From an uncultured Collinsella sp. (lineage in GTDB: Bacteria > Actinomycetota > Coriobacteriia > Coriobacteriales > Coriobacteriaceae): 19,228 nucleotides of DNA. Positions within the stretch are counted from its first letter, which is position 1. Each line of letters opens with the position of its first letter. Made by a program: the position numbers and the translations under genes. Positions 6,704-14,460 of this stretch are shown here, in pieces. Location of the stretch: the NCBI GenBank assembly GCA_900542945.1, contig UQPI01000040.1, forward strand, positions 1 through 19,228, read 5' to 3'. A model generated the notes under the pieces. It was not told the origin of the DNA. It was given only the letters and a program-made list of their open reading frames with translations, and ran no database searches.

Positions 6704-7618
6704 ATGGGGGAGAACGTGCTCAAGTTCGGTACCTACGTCCGTGTTGGAAACGCGGCCGAAGCCTATGAGCTCTTGCAGAAAAACCGCAACAACAAGATTG
6801 TGGGCGGCGGCATCTGGATGCGCCTGGGTTCGCGTCGTGTGGCGACGGCGATTGACCTTTCGGCCTGCGGACTCGATCAGATCGAGGAGACCGAGACCGA
6901 GTTTCGCATCGGTGCCATGTGCACCCTGCGCCAGCTCGAGCGTCATGCCGGGCTCAACGCGCTTGTCAACAATGTCTTTGAGTTCGCCGTCCACGATATC
7001 GTGGGCGTGCAGCTGCGCAATACCGCCACGGTTGGCGGAAGCATCTACGGCCGCTTTGGCTTCTCGGACGTTCTCTCCGCCTTTCTCGCGCTCGATTCGT
7101 ATGTCGAGCTGACGGGCGCCGGTCGCGTGCCGCTCGCCGAGTTCGTTGACATGGGCTACGTACGCGACGTGATCGAGCACGTCGTGGTCGTCAAGCACGA
7201 TTACCGTGCGAGCTACGAGGCCGTGCGCAAGGCCGCGACCGATTTCCCCTCGCTGAACGTCACCGCCGCCTGGTGGGACGGATCCTGGCACGTTACCGTG
7301 GGCGCCCGCCCGCTGCGCGCAACCTTGCTGCAGGGCGAGGCGTGTGGCCTCACCAGCGAGCAGCCTTCCGAGGACGAGCTGCGCGCCCTGGCCGCGTCCG
7401 TACGCGCGCTGAGCTATGGCACCAACCTGTGGGGCTCGGCTGACTACCGCCGCCGCATCTCGGCCCCGCTGGCGATTCAGGCTGTGCGCCGCGCCGCCGG
7501 CATCGAGCTTTCGGCCGCGCTTGCCCACGAGCTCGAGGGCGTGCAGATTCCTAAGTTTGCCACGGACGAGTATTCCTGCCGCCGCGTGCCCGGCGTCGAT
7601 TCTAGCGAGGTGCGCTAA
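6704..7618 (+). CDS. molybdenum hydroxylase FAD-binding subunit (xanthine dehydrogenase family, YgfM-like)
   Basis: This 304-residue protein is the flavin subunit that passes electrons between the iron-sulfur domain of the partner protein and an acceptor such as NAD(P). It shows the CoxM/PCMH-type FAD fold. KIVGGGIWMRLG near residues 27-38 replaces the usual GGT loop, and LRNTATVGGSIYGRFGFSD lies near 104-122, followed by LALDSYVEL. The C-terminal CO-dehydrogenase flavoprotein domain follows. It overlaps the next gene by one base (TAATG), so the two are coupled. The ATG at 6704 is used; the GTG at 6716 with GGGGGAG three bases upstream is an alternative. The length matches the FAD subunits that pair with fused Fe-S/Mo proteins (E. 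coli YgfM type). Substrate unknown. Confidence 0.85.
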   Translation: MGENVLKFGTYVRVGNAAEAYELLQKNRNNKIVGGGIWMRLGSRRVATAIDLSACGLDQIEETETEFRIGAMCTLRQLERHAGLNALVNNVFEFAVHDIVGVQLRNTATVGGSIYGRFGFSDVLSAFLALDSYVELTGAGRVPLAEFVDMGYVRDVIEHVVVVKHDYRASYEAVRKAATDFPSLNVTAAWWDGSWHVTVGARPLRATLLQGEACGLTSEQPSEDELRALAASVRALSYGTNLWGSADYRRRISAPLAIQAVRRAAGIELSAALAHELEGVQIPKFATDEYSCRRVPGVDSSEVR

Positions 7619-10449
7619 TGGCTGCCAAACTCATCGATCTTTCCTTTACGCTCAACGGCCGCAAGGTCAAGGTTCAGATTGCCCCCGACACCATGCTCTT
7701 TGCGCTGCTGCGCGAGCAGGGTTGCGCGTCGGTGCGCTGCGCCTGCGAAACCACCAACTGCGGTTTGTGCACGGTGTGGCTCGACGGCGACCCGGTGCTG
7801 AGCTGCTCGGTTCCCGCCGCCCGTGTTGAGGGCCACACCATCACCACGCTTGAGGGTCTCAAGGCCGAGTCCGAGGCACTGGCTCGCGCAATGGCTGCCG
7901 AAGGCGCCGAGCAGTGCGGTTTTTGCGCCCCCGGCCTCATCATGAACGTGCTGGCGCTTGCCCGCGCCGCCAAGGAGGACCCGAGCCTCGTCGCCACGCG
8001 CGAGGAGCTCTCGCGCCAGCTGGCTGGCAACCTCTGCCGCTGCAGCGGCTACGAGAGCCAGCTGCGTGCTATCGTTCGCTTCCTTAACGAGTCCGGCGTG
8101 CAGGTGGGCTTTGAGATGCCCGAGCTGCCGGTCAACGACACCAGCTGCGATGGCGTCTCGTACAAGCAGATTACTCACAAGCAGCCAAAGAAGGATTCGA
8201 AGGCGTTGCTCGAGGGCCGTCCCGTCTACACGGGCGACATGGTGCCCGCCGGCGCGCTTATCGTTAAACTCAAGCGCAGCCCGTATGCTCGCGCCAAGAT
8301 CCGCTCCATCGATACGTCGCGCGCCCTGAAGGTGCCCGGCGTCGTGGGCGTCTACACCTACGAGGACGTGCCCAAGCGCCGCTTTACCATTGCCGGCCAG
8401 AGCTATCCGCAGCCGAGTCCCTACGACCGCCTGATTCTCGAGAACCTCGTCCGTTACCAAAACGAAGAGGTGGCGATCGTCGCCGCCGAGACCGAGGAGG
8501 CCGCCGACAAGGCACTCAAGCTCATCAAGGTCGACTACGAGGTGCTCGAGCCGCTGCTCGACTTTACCAAGGCACTCGATAACGACATCCTGGTCCACCC
8601 CGAGGGCGACGTGACCTTTATGTTCCCGCAGGGCGGCGACGTGCCCCGCAACCTGGTGTGCAGCGGTACCAGCGATTATGGCGACCTAGACGAGGCCTTC
8701 GCCCAGAGCGACATCGTCTTTGAGCGCACCTACACCAGCCAGGCCACGCAGACCGCGCCCATGGAGACCTTCCGCGCCTTCGCGACGACCGACGCGTTCG
8801 GGCGCATTTCGGTGACCACCTCCACACAGGTGCCCTTCCACGTGCGCCGCATGGTCGCGCAGTCGCTCGACATTCCGCAGTCGCAGGTGCAGGTTATTAA
8901 GCCGCGCATCGGCGGTGGCTTTGGCTCTAAGCAGACGGGCTGCTGCGAGATTTTCGTGGCGTTTGTGACGCAGCAGACCGGCCGTCCGAGCTACTGCTGC
9001 TACACCCGCGAGGAGACCATCACTGCGGGCAACTCGCGTCACCAGATGCAGATGACCGTTAAGCTGGGCGCCATGAACGACGGCACCATCACTGCCATCG
9101 ACCTGCACACGCTGTCCAACGCCGGCGCGTATGGCGAGCACGCCACCACGACGATCGGCCTCTCGGGCCACAAGAGCCTGCCGATTTACAACCATGTGAA
9201 GGCGAGCCGATTTAGCTGGGACGCCGTCTACACCAACACCAACCGCGGCGGCGCGTATCGCGGCTACGGTGCCACCCAGGGCCAGTTTGCCGTGGAGAGC
9301 GCCGTCAACGAGCTCGCCGACATGCTGCACATGGACCCCGCCGATCTGCGCCTTAAGAACATCGTGCGCGAGGGCGAGATCATGCCGCAGTACTACAACG
9401 AGAAGCTCAACGCCTGCGCGCTCGACCGCTGCCTGCTGCGCGCGATGGATATGATCGGTTGGCGCGACAAGCCGCTGGCCGTCGACCTGGGCGACCGCGT
9501 GCGCGCCTTGGGTTGCGCCCTCACCATGCAGGGCTCGGGCATCTCCAACGTGGACATCGCCGGCATCGACATGCGCTTGGAAGAGGATGGCTTCATTACC
9601 ATCGGCACCGGCGCCACCGATAACGGCATGGGCGTCGACACGATCCTGGCGCAGATTGCCGCCGAGGAGCTGGGCGTGGAGAGCTCGCTCATCGTGGTAC
9701 GCGGCGTGGACACCGATGTGTCGCCGTTCGACGCTGGCTCGTACGCGAGCTCGGGTACGTACGTGACGGGCCTTGCCGCCAAGAACGCCGCGACCGAGCT
9801 GCGTGAGAAGATCTGCGCCAAGGCCGCCCAGATGTGGGACGTGGACGCCGTCGACGTGGTCTTCGACGGCCAGTACGTGCGCCTGTCCGACGAGCGTGCC
9901 GCGCGCGAGCAGAACCGCTACCTCACGCTGCGCGACTTTGCCAACCTGTGCGTCAAGAACATCGCGGGTGGCGACGCGCTGACCTCGCACGCCTCTGCCT
10001 GCCTGCCCGTATCGCCTCCGCCGTTTATGGCCGGTATTGCCGAGGTCGAGGTCGACAAGGCCACCGGCAAGGTGACTGTTGTGGACTACGCGGCTGCCGT
10101 CGACTGCGGCACCGTGATCAACGAGGCGCTCGCGCGCGTCCAGGCCGAGGGCGGCATTGCCCAGGGTATCGGCCACGCGCTCTACGAGATTGTCGAGCAC
10201 GATGACCGCGGCCGCCTGCGCACCGGCAACTTTATGAGCTACAAGCTGCCCACGCGTCTGGATATCGGCAGCATCCGCGTGGCCTTTGAGCCGAGCTACG
10301 AGCCGACGGGCCCGTTTGGCGCCAAGTCGATCGGCGAGGTCGTCATCAACACGCCGCTCGCCGCCGTGGCCTCGGCCGTCGCACACGCCACGGGCCACCA
10401 GGTGCGCTCGCTGCCGATCACGCCCGAGAAGGCCCTGCTGGGGGAGTAG
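7618..10449 (+). CDS. molybdenum hydroxylase, fused [2Fe-2S] and molybdopterin-binding subunit (XdhD-like)
   Basis: The 943-residue protein is the catalytic part of a xanthine-dehydrogenase-family enzyme. Residues 1-160 hold two [2Fe-2S] sites: C43, C48, C51 and C63 (plant-ferredoxin type), then C100, C103, C140 and C142. From about residue 200 the molybdopterin domains follow, with the STQ motif at Q404, GGGFGSKQ at 432-439, GGAYRGYG with R548 and KSIGE ending in E907. These match bovine xanthine oxidase Gln767, Arg880 and the catalytic Glu1261. The bovine TEMGQG loop reads TDNGMG (667-672). Fusion of the small and large subunits is the layout of E. coli XdhD and the family named probable selenate reductase Mo subunit. 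That name is not proof of function; purines or other N-heterocycles are equally plausible. No UGA codon occurs in frame. GAGG lies seven bases upstream of the ATG. Confidence 0.88.
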   Translation: MAAKLIDLSFTLNGRKVKVQIAPDTMLFALLREQGCASVRCACETTNCGLCTVWLDGDPVLSCSVPAARVEGHTITTLEGLKAESEALARAMAAEGAEQCGFCAPGLIMNVLALARAAKEDPSLVATREELSRQLAGNLCRCSGYESQLRAIVRFLNESGVQVGFEMPELPVNDTSCDGVSYKQITHKQPKKDSKALLEGRPVYTGDMVPAGALIVKLKRSPYARAKIRSIDTSRALKVPGVVGVYTYEDVPKRRFTIAGQSYPQPSPYDRLILENLVRYQNEEVAIVAAETEEAADKALKLIKVDYEVLEPLLDFTKALDNDILVHPEGDVTFMFPQGGDVPRNLVCSGTSDYGDLDEAFAQSDIVFERTYTSQATQTAPMETFRAFATTDAFGRISVTTSTQVPFHVRRMVAQSLDIPQSQVQVIKPRIGGGFGSKQTGCCEIFVAFVTQQTGRPSYCCYTREETITAGNSRHQMQMTVKLGAMNDGTITAIDLHTLSNAGAYGEHATTTIGLSGHKSLPIYNHVKASRFSWDAVYTNTNRGGAYRGYGATQGQFAVESAVNELADMLHMDPADLRLKNIVREGEIMPQYYNEKLNACALDRCLLRAMDMIGWRDKPLAVDLGDRVRALGCALTMQGSGISNVDIAGIDMRLEEDGFITIGTGATDNGMGVDTILAQIAAEELGVESSLIVVRGVDTDVSPFDAGSYASSGTYVTGLAAKNAATELREKICAKAAQMWDVDAVDVVFDGQYVRLSDERAAREQNRYLTLRDFANLCVKNIAGGDALTSHASACLPVSPPPFMAGIAEVEVDKATGKVTVVDYAAAVDCGTVINEALARVQAEGGIAQGIGHALYEIVEHDDRGRLRTGNFMSYKLPTRLDIGSIRVAFEPSYEPTGPFGAKSIGEVVINTPLAAVASAVAHATGHQVRSLPITPEKALLGE

Positions 10450-10478
10450 CGGGTCAGCGAACAAGTCGTAATGGGCGG

Positions 10479-10502
10479 GGCGGGGCAACTCGTTCCGCCT
10501 TT
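10479..10502 (+). terminator. possible terminator of the molybdenum hydroxylase operon
   Basis: GGCGGGGC (10479-10486) pairs with GTTCCGCC (10492-10499) over a five-base loop with two G-U pairs, then TTT. It begins 29 bases after the stop codon. The T run is short, so the call is tentative. Confidence 0.45.
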
Positions 10503-10561
10503 CGCACTCGTGGTGAGGTCGTGAGCCTGTAAAACGTGTGCGTGCGCTTGTCGTTCGTATC

Positions 10562-10570
10562 TGCTATCAT
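10562..10570 (+). promoter_or_regulatory. candidate extended -10 promoter of tRNA-Leu
   Basis: TGC-TATCAT (10562-10570) is a good extended -10 element ending 19 bases before the tRNA. TTGTCG (10548-10553) lies upstream, but at 11 bp it is too close to be a normal -35 box. Confidence 0.5.
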
Positions 10571-10589
10571 TCCTAGTCTGTGCGCTCAT

Positions 10590-10673
10590 GCGGGCGTGGC
10601 GGAATTGGTAGACGCGCCAGATTTAGGTTCTGGTGGGATTCCCGTGAAGGTTCGAGTCCTTTCGCCCGCACCA
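10590..10673 (+). tRNA. tRNA-Leu (UAG anticodon)
   Basis: This 84-base type II tRNA decodes CUA and other CUN codons. The acceptor GCGGGCG pairs with CGCCCGC (10663-10669). The anticodon stem CCAGA/TCTGG encloses the loop TTTAGGT with anticodon TAG at 10624-10626. A long variable arm, the T-loop TTCGAGT, discriminator A and an encoded CCA (10671-10673) complete it. It stands between the hydroxylase operon and tig. Confidence 0.96.
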
Positions 10674-10752
10674 ACGCATCTGCGTCGGCTTCGGCCGTCG
10701 CGACTCTTTGTTGCATAAAGGTACCAGCACCTCAGATAAGCTGGGCAGTATG

Positions 10753-10758
10753 AGGAGG
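10753..10758 (+). promoter_or_regulatory. ribosome binding site that decides the tig start
   Basis: AGGAGG is a perfect Shine-Dalgarno core. It lies downstream of the in-frame ATG at 10750, so that ATG cannot use it. It is three bases from GTG 10762 and six from TTG 10765. Normal spacing points to the TTG. Confidence 0.7.
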
Positions 10759-10764
10759 AACGTG

Positions 10765-12063
10765 TTGAACATCACCGCTTCTGACGTCAAGGACGCCAAG
10801 CTCACCGCTACGGTCACCATCCCGGCCGCCGACGTCGACGCCGCGATCAAGAAGGCCTACAAGGACACCGCCAAGAAGTACCGCTTCCCGGGCTTCCGCG
10901 CCGGCAAGGCTCCCCGTCCGGTTATCGACTCCGCACTTGGCGCCGAGGCTACCCTCGCTCAGGCCACCAACGACCTGATCGCCGCCAACGAGCCCGCCGT
11001 CCTCAACGAGCTGGACATCGTCCCCACCAAGAACGGTGACTACAAGGAGCTCGACCTCGCTAAGGATCACGAGGACTACACCTACACCGTCGAGTTCTCC
11101 CTGCGTCCTGCTGCCGAGCTCTCCTCCTTCGACGCCGTCGAGATCGAGATGCCTCCCGCGGAGGTCACCGAGTCCGAGATCAACAACCAGGTCGAGATGC
11201 TCCTCAACTACCGTGCCACCTTCGAGGACGTCGAGGGCCGCGCCGTCGAGGCTGACGACTATGTGACCGTCGACCTCAAGGCCGTCGAGAACGCCGACAA
11301 CTTCGCCGCCGAGGGCCGCATGCTCATCGCCGGTAGCGACAGTAACCCCAAGGAGTTCAACGAGGCCCTGATCGGCGCCAACGTTGACGACGTCAAGACC
11401 GTCACCTGGACCGACGAGGTCGAGGAGGGCGAGGAGGCCGAGACCCACACCGTCGAGGTCACCGTCAAGGGCATCAAGGTCCGCAACACTCCCGAGCTCA
11501 CCGACGAGCTCGTCAAGTCCGACTTTGGCTTCGACAACATCGACGCCATGCGCGACGCCATCAAGATCGAGATCGAGCAGGACAAGGCTTCCCGCCTCCC
11601 GGCCGAGAAGGAGAACCGTTGCGTCTCCGCTCTCGCCGAGCGTCTGCAGCTCGAGGAGATGGACGCCGACTACGAGCAGTCCGTCTTTGAGGAGCTTGGC
11701 CAGAACTTCCTGTCCAACCTCGCTGCCCGCGGCATGACGCTGGACACCTGGCTGCCCGCTTCCGGTCTGACCATGGAGCAGTTCATCGGCGACCTGCACA
11801 AGCAGGCCAACGACGTTGCCCGCGAGTCCCTGGCTCTCGACGCTCTTGCCCGTGAGCTCAAGATCGAGGTCACCGAGGACGACATCAACGCCGAGTTCGA
11901 GAAGGCCGGCGTCAAGGACGTCGAGGCTTCCAAGGCCGAGTTTATCGCCGATGGTCGTATGCCTGCTGTCCGCGAGTCCATCCGTCGCTCCAAGGCCGTC
12001 GACCACCTGGTCGAGAACGCCAAGGTGACCGAGGTCGACGAGACCGCCAAGGACGCCGAGTAA
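10765..12063 (+). CDS. tig: trigger factor, ribosome-bound chaperone and prolyl isomerase
   Basis: Trigger factor binds the ribosome exit tunnel and folds nascent chains. Taking the TTG at 10765 as start gives 432 residues (E. coli 432) and places the ribosome-docking motif GFRAGK at residues 43-48, the same register as E. coli Phe44-Arg45-Lys46. This supports the TTG along with the AGGAGG six bases upstream. GTG 10762 and ATG 10750 are alternatives. The order is an N-terminal ribosome-binding domain (about 1-115), the FKBP-type isomerase domain (about 150-240, with an acidic EEGEEAE insertion) and the helical C-terminal chaperone domain. clpP and clpX follow, the common tig-clpP-clpX order. 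Codon use is strongly biased, as in highly expressed genes. Confidence 0.94.
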   Translation: MNITASDVKDAKLTATVTIPAADVDAAIKKAYKDTAKKYRFPGFRAGKAPRPVIDSALGAEATLAQATNDLIAANEPAVLNELDIVPTKNGDYKELDLAKDHEDYTYTVEFSLRPAAELSSFDAVEIEMPPAEVTESEINNQVEMLLNYRATFEDVEGRAVEADDYVTVDLKAVENADNFAAEGRMLIAGSDSNPKEFNEALIGANVDDVKTVTWTDEVEEGEEAETHTVEVTVKGIKVRNTPELTDELVKSDFGFDNIDAMRDAIKIEIEQDKASRLPAEKENRCVSALAERLQLEEMDADYEQSVFEELGQNFLSNLAARGMTLDTWLPASGLTMEQFIGDLHKQANDVARESLALDALARELKIEVTEDDINAEFEKAGVKDVEASKAEFIADGRMPAVRESIRRSKAVDHLVENAKVTEVDETAKDAE

Positions 12064-12139
12064 TTCTCGCCACCTTGCTCGCGAGCGCATGCATGTGCCC
12101 GTGATGGGGTAAAGTTATACACGGGTTATCCGGTTGCTT

Positions 12140-12183
12140 CGTACGGTGCCAGCCAATGCATAGCATGCGGGCACCGTACGTTT
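12140..12183 (+). terminator. hairpin between tig and clpP, possible terminator or attenuator
   Basis: CGTACGGTGCC (12140-12150) pairs perfectly with GGCACCGTACG (12170-12180) and runs into TTTAT. The 19-base loop has its own GCAT/ATGC pairing. It lies 77 bases after the tig stop and ends 32 bases before the clpP ribosome site, so it could end tig or reduce readthrough into clpP. A second palindrome, GCTCGCGAGC (12077-12086), lies closer to tig. Confidence 0.55.
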
Positions 12184-12214
12184 ATCTAGAACCAATTTGG
12201 TCCGTAAGAGAAAT

Positions 12215-12218
12215 GGAG
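12215..12218 (+). promoter_or_regulatory. ribosome binding site that decides the clpP start
   Basis: GGAG lies six bases before the ATG at 12225. The in-frame ATGs at 12213 and 12219 overlap it or lie too close to it, so 12225 is the best start. Confidence 0.6.
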
Positions 12219-12224
12219 ATGCGT

Positions 12225-12845
12225 ATGATCGCTAAGTTCGATTCCGCCCTCGTGCCATACGTTATCGAGCAGACGCCGCGCGGCGAGCGCAGCTACGATA
12301 TCTATTCGCGCCTGCTCAACGACCGCATCATCTTCTTGGGCGAGGAGATCAACTCCGTTAGCGCCAACCTGGTCGTTGCCCAGCTGCTGCATCTTGAGAG
12401 CCAGGATGCCGAGAAGGATATCTCGCTCTACATCAATTCGCCCGGCGGCGAGGTTTACTCCGGCCTGGCGATTCTGGACACCATGAACTTCATCAAGCCG
12501 CAGGTCTCCACTATCTGCGTCGGTATGGCCGCGTCCATGGCCGCCGTGCTGCTTTCGGCCGGCGCCAAGGGCAAGCGCTTCTGCCTGCCGCACTCCAAGG
12601 TCATGATTCACCAGCCCAGCGGCGGTGCCCAGGGCCAGCAGACCGAGATCGAGATCGTGGCCGAGGAGATCAAGAAGACTCGCCGCGAGCTCAACCAGAT
12701 CCTGTCCGATGCGTCGGGCCAGCCGATTGAGAAGGTCCAGGCCGATACCGAGCGCGACAACTATCTGACCGCTGCCGAGGCCCTCGACTACGGCTTGATC
12801 GACCGTATCGTCACCTCGCGCGACCTCGCCGCGAAGGACGCCTAG
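12225..12845 (+). CDS. clpP: ATP-dependent Clp protease, proteolytic subunit
   Basis: ClpP forms the barrel-shaped serine protease that degrades substrates fed by ClpX. Using the ATG at 12225 gives 206 residues, the usual length (E. coli precursor 207). The catalytic triad is S104 in GMAASMA, H129 in MIHQPSGG and D178 in DTERD, with the same spacing as E. coli Ser111, His136 and Asp185. The oxyanion-loop region SPGGEVYSGLAI is intact. In-frame ATGs at 12156, 12165, 12213 and 12219 exist, but 12156 and 12165 lie inside the upstream hairpin. The stop is one base before the clpX start, so the two are coupled. Only one clpP is present here; actinobacteria often have a second elsewhere. Confidence 0.95.
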   Translation: MIAKFDSALVPYVIEQTPRGERSYDIYSRLLNDRIIFLGEEINSVSANLVVAQLLHLESQDAEKDISLYINSPGGEVYSGLAILDTMNFIKPQVSTICVGMAASMAAVLLSAGAKGKRFCLPHSKVMIHQPSGGAQGQQTEIEIVAEEIKKTRRELNQILSDASGQPIEKVQADTERDNYLTAAEALDYGLIDRIVTSRDLAAKDA

Positions 12846-12846
12846 T

Positions 12847-14256
12847 ATGGCAGGTAACATGCAGGACAACTTCGACGAGAACGGCAACCCTATCCGCTGC
12901 TCCTTCTGCGGAAAAGAGCAGGGGCAGGTTCGTCGCCTTGTAAAGGGTCCGACCAACATCTTTATCTGCGACGAGTGCGTTGCCGCCTGCTCCGAGATTC
13001 TTGAGGAGTCGCTGGCTTCGGACTTTATGGACGCCGCCCGCAACGGCAAGCTGCCGGGCTTCCTCAACGATCACGGCCAGACTGCCGGCCAGCTCGCTGT
13101 AGATCCCGAAGCCGAGGGCTTTGAGCTAGAGGACGACGCCCGCCAGGTCATTACGCACGTGCCGACGCCGCACGAGATCTATGCCGAGCTTTCGGCCTAC
13201 GTCATGGGCCAGGAAGACGCCAAGCGCGCCATGTCGGTGGCCGTGTACAACCACTACCGCCGCGTGATCGAGGGCGGTGCTGCGCTTTCAGCCTTTGACG
13301 ACGGCTTGGACTCGCAGCTCGACGACGATATGGACGAGGTGGAGCTCGCCAAGTCCAACATCTTGCTGCTCGGTCCCACCGGCACCGGCAAGACCCTGCT
13401 CGCCCAGACGCTCGCGCGCATCCTCGAGGTGCCGTTTGCCATCGCCGACGCCACCGCGCTCACCGAGGCCGGTTACGTGGGCGAGGACGTGGAGAACATC
13501 CTGCTCAAACTCATCAACGCCGCCGATGGCGATATTGAGCGCGCGCAGGTGGGCATCATCTATGTGGACGAGATCGACAAGATTGCCCGCAAGGCCGAGA
13601 ACCTCTCCATCACCCGCGACGTCTCGGGCGAGGGCGTTCAGCAGGCACTGCTTAAGATCCTTGAGGGCACGGTGGCAAGCGTTCCGCCCACCGGCGGCCG
13701 CAAGCATCCCCAGCAGGAGCTGCTGCAGATCGACACGACCAACATCCTGTTCATCTGCGGCGGTGCCTTTGTGGGCCTGGATAAGATCATCGCCGACCGT
13801 GTTGGCAACAAGGGCGTGGGCTTTAACTCCGAGATCGCCGGCCCTACCTCGGTCGACGAGAACGATCTGCTGCGTCAGGTGCTCCCGCAGGACCTCAACG
13901 CCTTTGGCATGATCCCCGAGTTTGTGGGACGTACGCCTGTCGTCACCCAGACGCAGGCGCTCGACGAGGACGACCTGGTGTCGATCCTGACCGAGCCCAA
14001 GAACGCCGTGGTGCGTCAGTACCGCAAGATGTTCCAGCTCGAGGACGTTGAGCTTGAGTTTGAGGACGCCGCCCTGCACGAGATCGCCCGCATGGCGCTC
14101 GCCCGCAAGACCGGCGCCCGCGGCCTGCGCTCCATCTGCGAGGACGTGCTGCAGCAGACGATGTTCGACCTCCCCAGCGAGGAGGGCGTTTCCAAGGTCG
14201 TCGTGACCGAAGCCTCCGTAAAGGGCGAAGAGCAGCCTCAGCGCATCTACGGCTAA
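12847..14256 (+). CDS. clpX: ATP-dependent Clp protease, ATP-binding subunit ClpX
   Basis: ClpX is the AAA+ unfoldase that recognises tagged substrates and threads them into ClpP. Of 469 residues, the N-terminal zinc domain has C18, C21, C41 and C44. The Walker A motif is GPTGTGKT (176-183) and Walker B is YVDEIDK from 239. The pore loop GYVGED, the RKH loop, a VGF version of the ClpP-docking IGF loop, the arginine finger EFVGR and sensor 2 GARGLRS are all present. It is about 45 residues longer than E. coli ClpX (424). Part of the excess is an acidic insert (FDDGLDSQLDDDMDEVE) just before Walker A. The ribosome site GAAGGA (12833-12838) lies inside the clpP end. A strong hairpin follows the stop. 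Confidence 0.96.
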   Translation: MAGNMQDNFDENGNPIRCSFCGKEQGQVRRLVKGPTNIFICDECVAACSEILEESLASDFMDAARNGKLPGFLNDHGQTAGQLAVDPEAEGFELEDDARQVITHVPTPHEIYAELSAYVMGQEDAKRAMSVAVYNHYRRVIEGGAALSAFDDGLDSQLDDDMDEVELAKSNILLLGPTGTGKTLLAQTLARILEVPFAIADATALTEAGYVGEDVENILLKLINAADGDIERAQVGIIYVDEIDKIARKAENLSITRDVSGEGVQQALLKILEGTVASVPPTGGRKHPQQELLQIDTTNILFICGGAFVGLDKIIADRVGNKGVGFNSEIAGPTSVDENDLLRQVLPQDLNAFGMIPEFVGRTPVVTQTQALDEDDLVSILTEPKNAVVRQYRKMFQLEDVELEFEDAALHEIARMALARKTGARGLRSICEDVLQQTMFDLPSEEGVSKVVVTEASVKGEEQPQRIYG

Positions 14257-14268
14257 ATAGCGTCCATT

Positions 14269-14304
14269 CAGGTCCCGCGGCAACCACCGCGGGACCTGCC
14301 ATTT
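14269..14304 (+). terminator. terminator hairpin after clpX
   Basis: A perfect 12-bp GC-rich stem (14269-14280 with 14287-14298) has a six-base loop and starts 13 bases after the clpX stop. It is followed by CCATTT, a weak T run. It is likely to end the clpP-clpX transcript. Confidence 0.75.
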
Positions 14305-14385
14305 AGGGACAGGTTTATTTTGGTCGGTTTTATATGGGCAAATGTCGTTTCCCCTGATAAAACCTGCCAAAATAAACCTGTCCCT
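14305..14385. repeat. GGGACAGG palindromic repeat, best copy
   Basis: The 28-base arms (14305-14332 and 14358-14385) are inverted copies with only two mismatches. Each begins AGGGACAGGTTTATTTTGG, and they enclose a 25-base loop. The left arm recurs upstream of selA (from 1195). It follows the clpX terminator directly. It carries no gene and is best read as a dispersed, hairpin-forming intergenic repeat that could also act as a two-way terminator. Confidence 0.8.
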
Positions 14386-14403
14386 TTTCGGCAGGTATGC
14401 CTG

Positions 14404-14412
14404 TGCTATTCT
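14404..14412 (+). promoter_or_regulatory. candidate extended -10 promoter of valS
   Basis: TGC-TATTCT (14404-14412) fits an extended -10 element. A transcript starting about seven bases later would carry a leader of about 175 bases before the valS ATG, including the palindrome CTTCAG-A-CTGAAG (14434-14446) and the large hairpin described next. Confidence 0.45.
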
Positions 14413-14460
14413 GTGAGATTGTCAAGTTAGTACCTTCAGACTGAAGTAATCGATACCTAA

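Noticed and set aside
7618..10449. A selenocysteine codon in the molybdenum hydroxylase
   Set aside because: The frame has no internal TGA. Any selenium would have to be attached to the cofactor after translation, which sequence cannot show.
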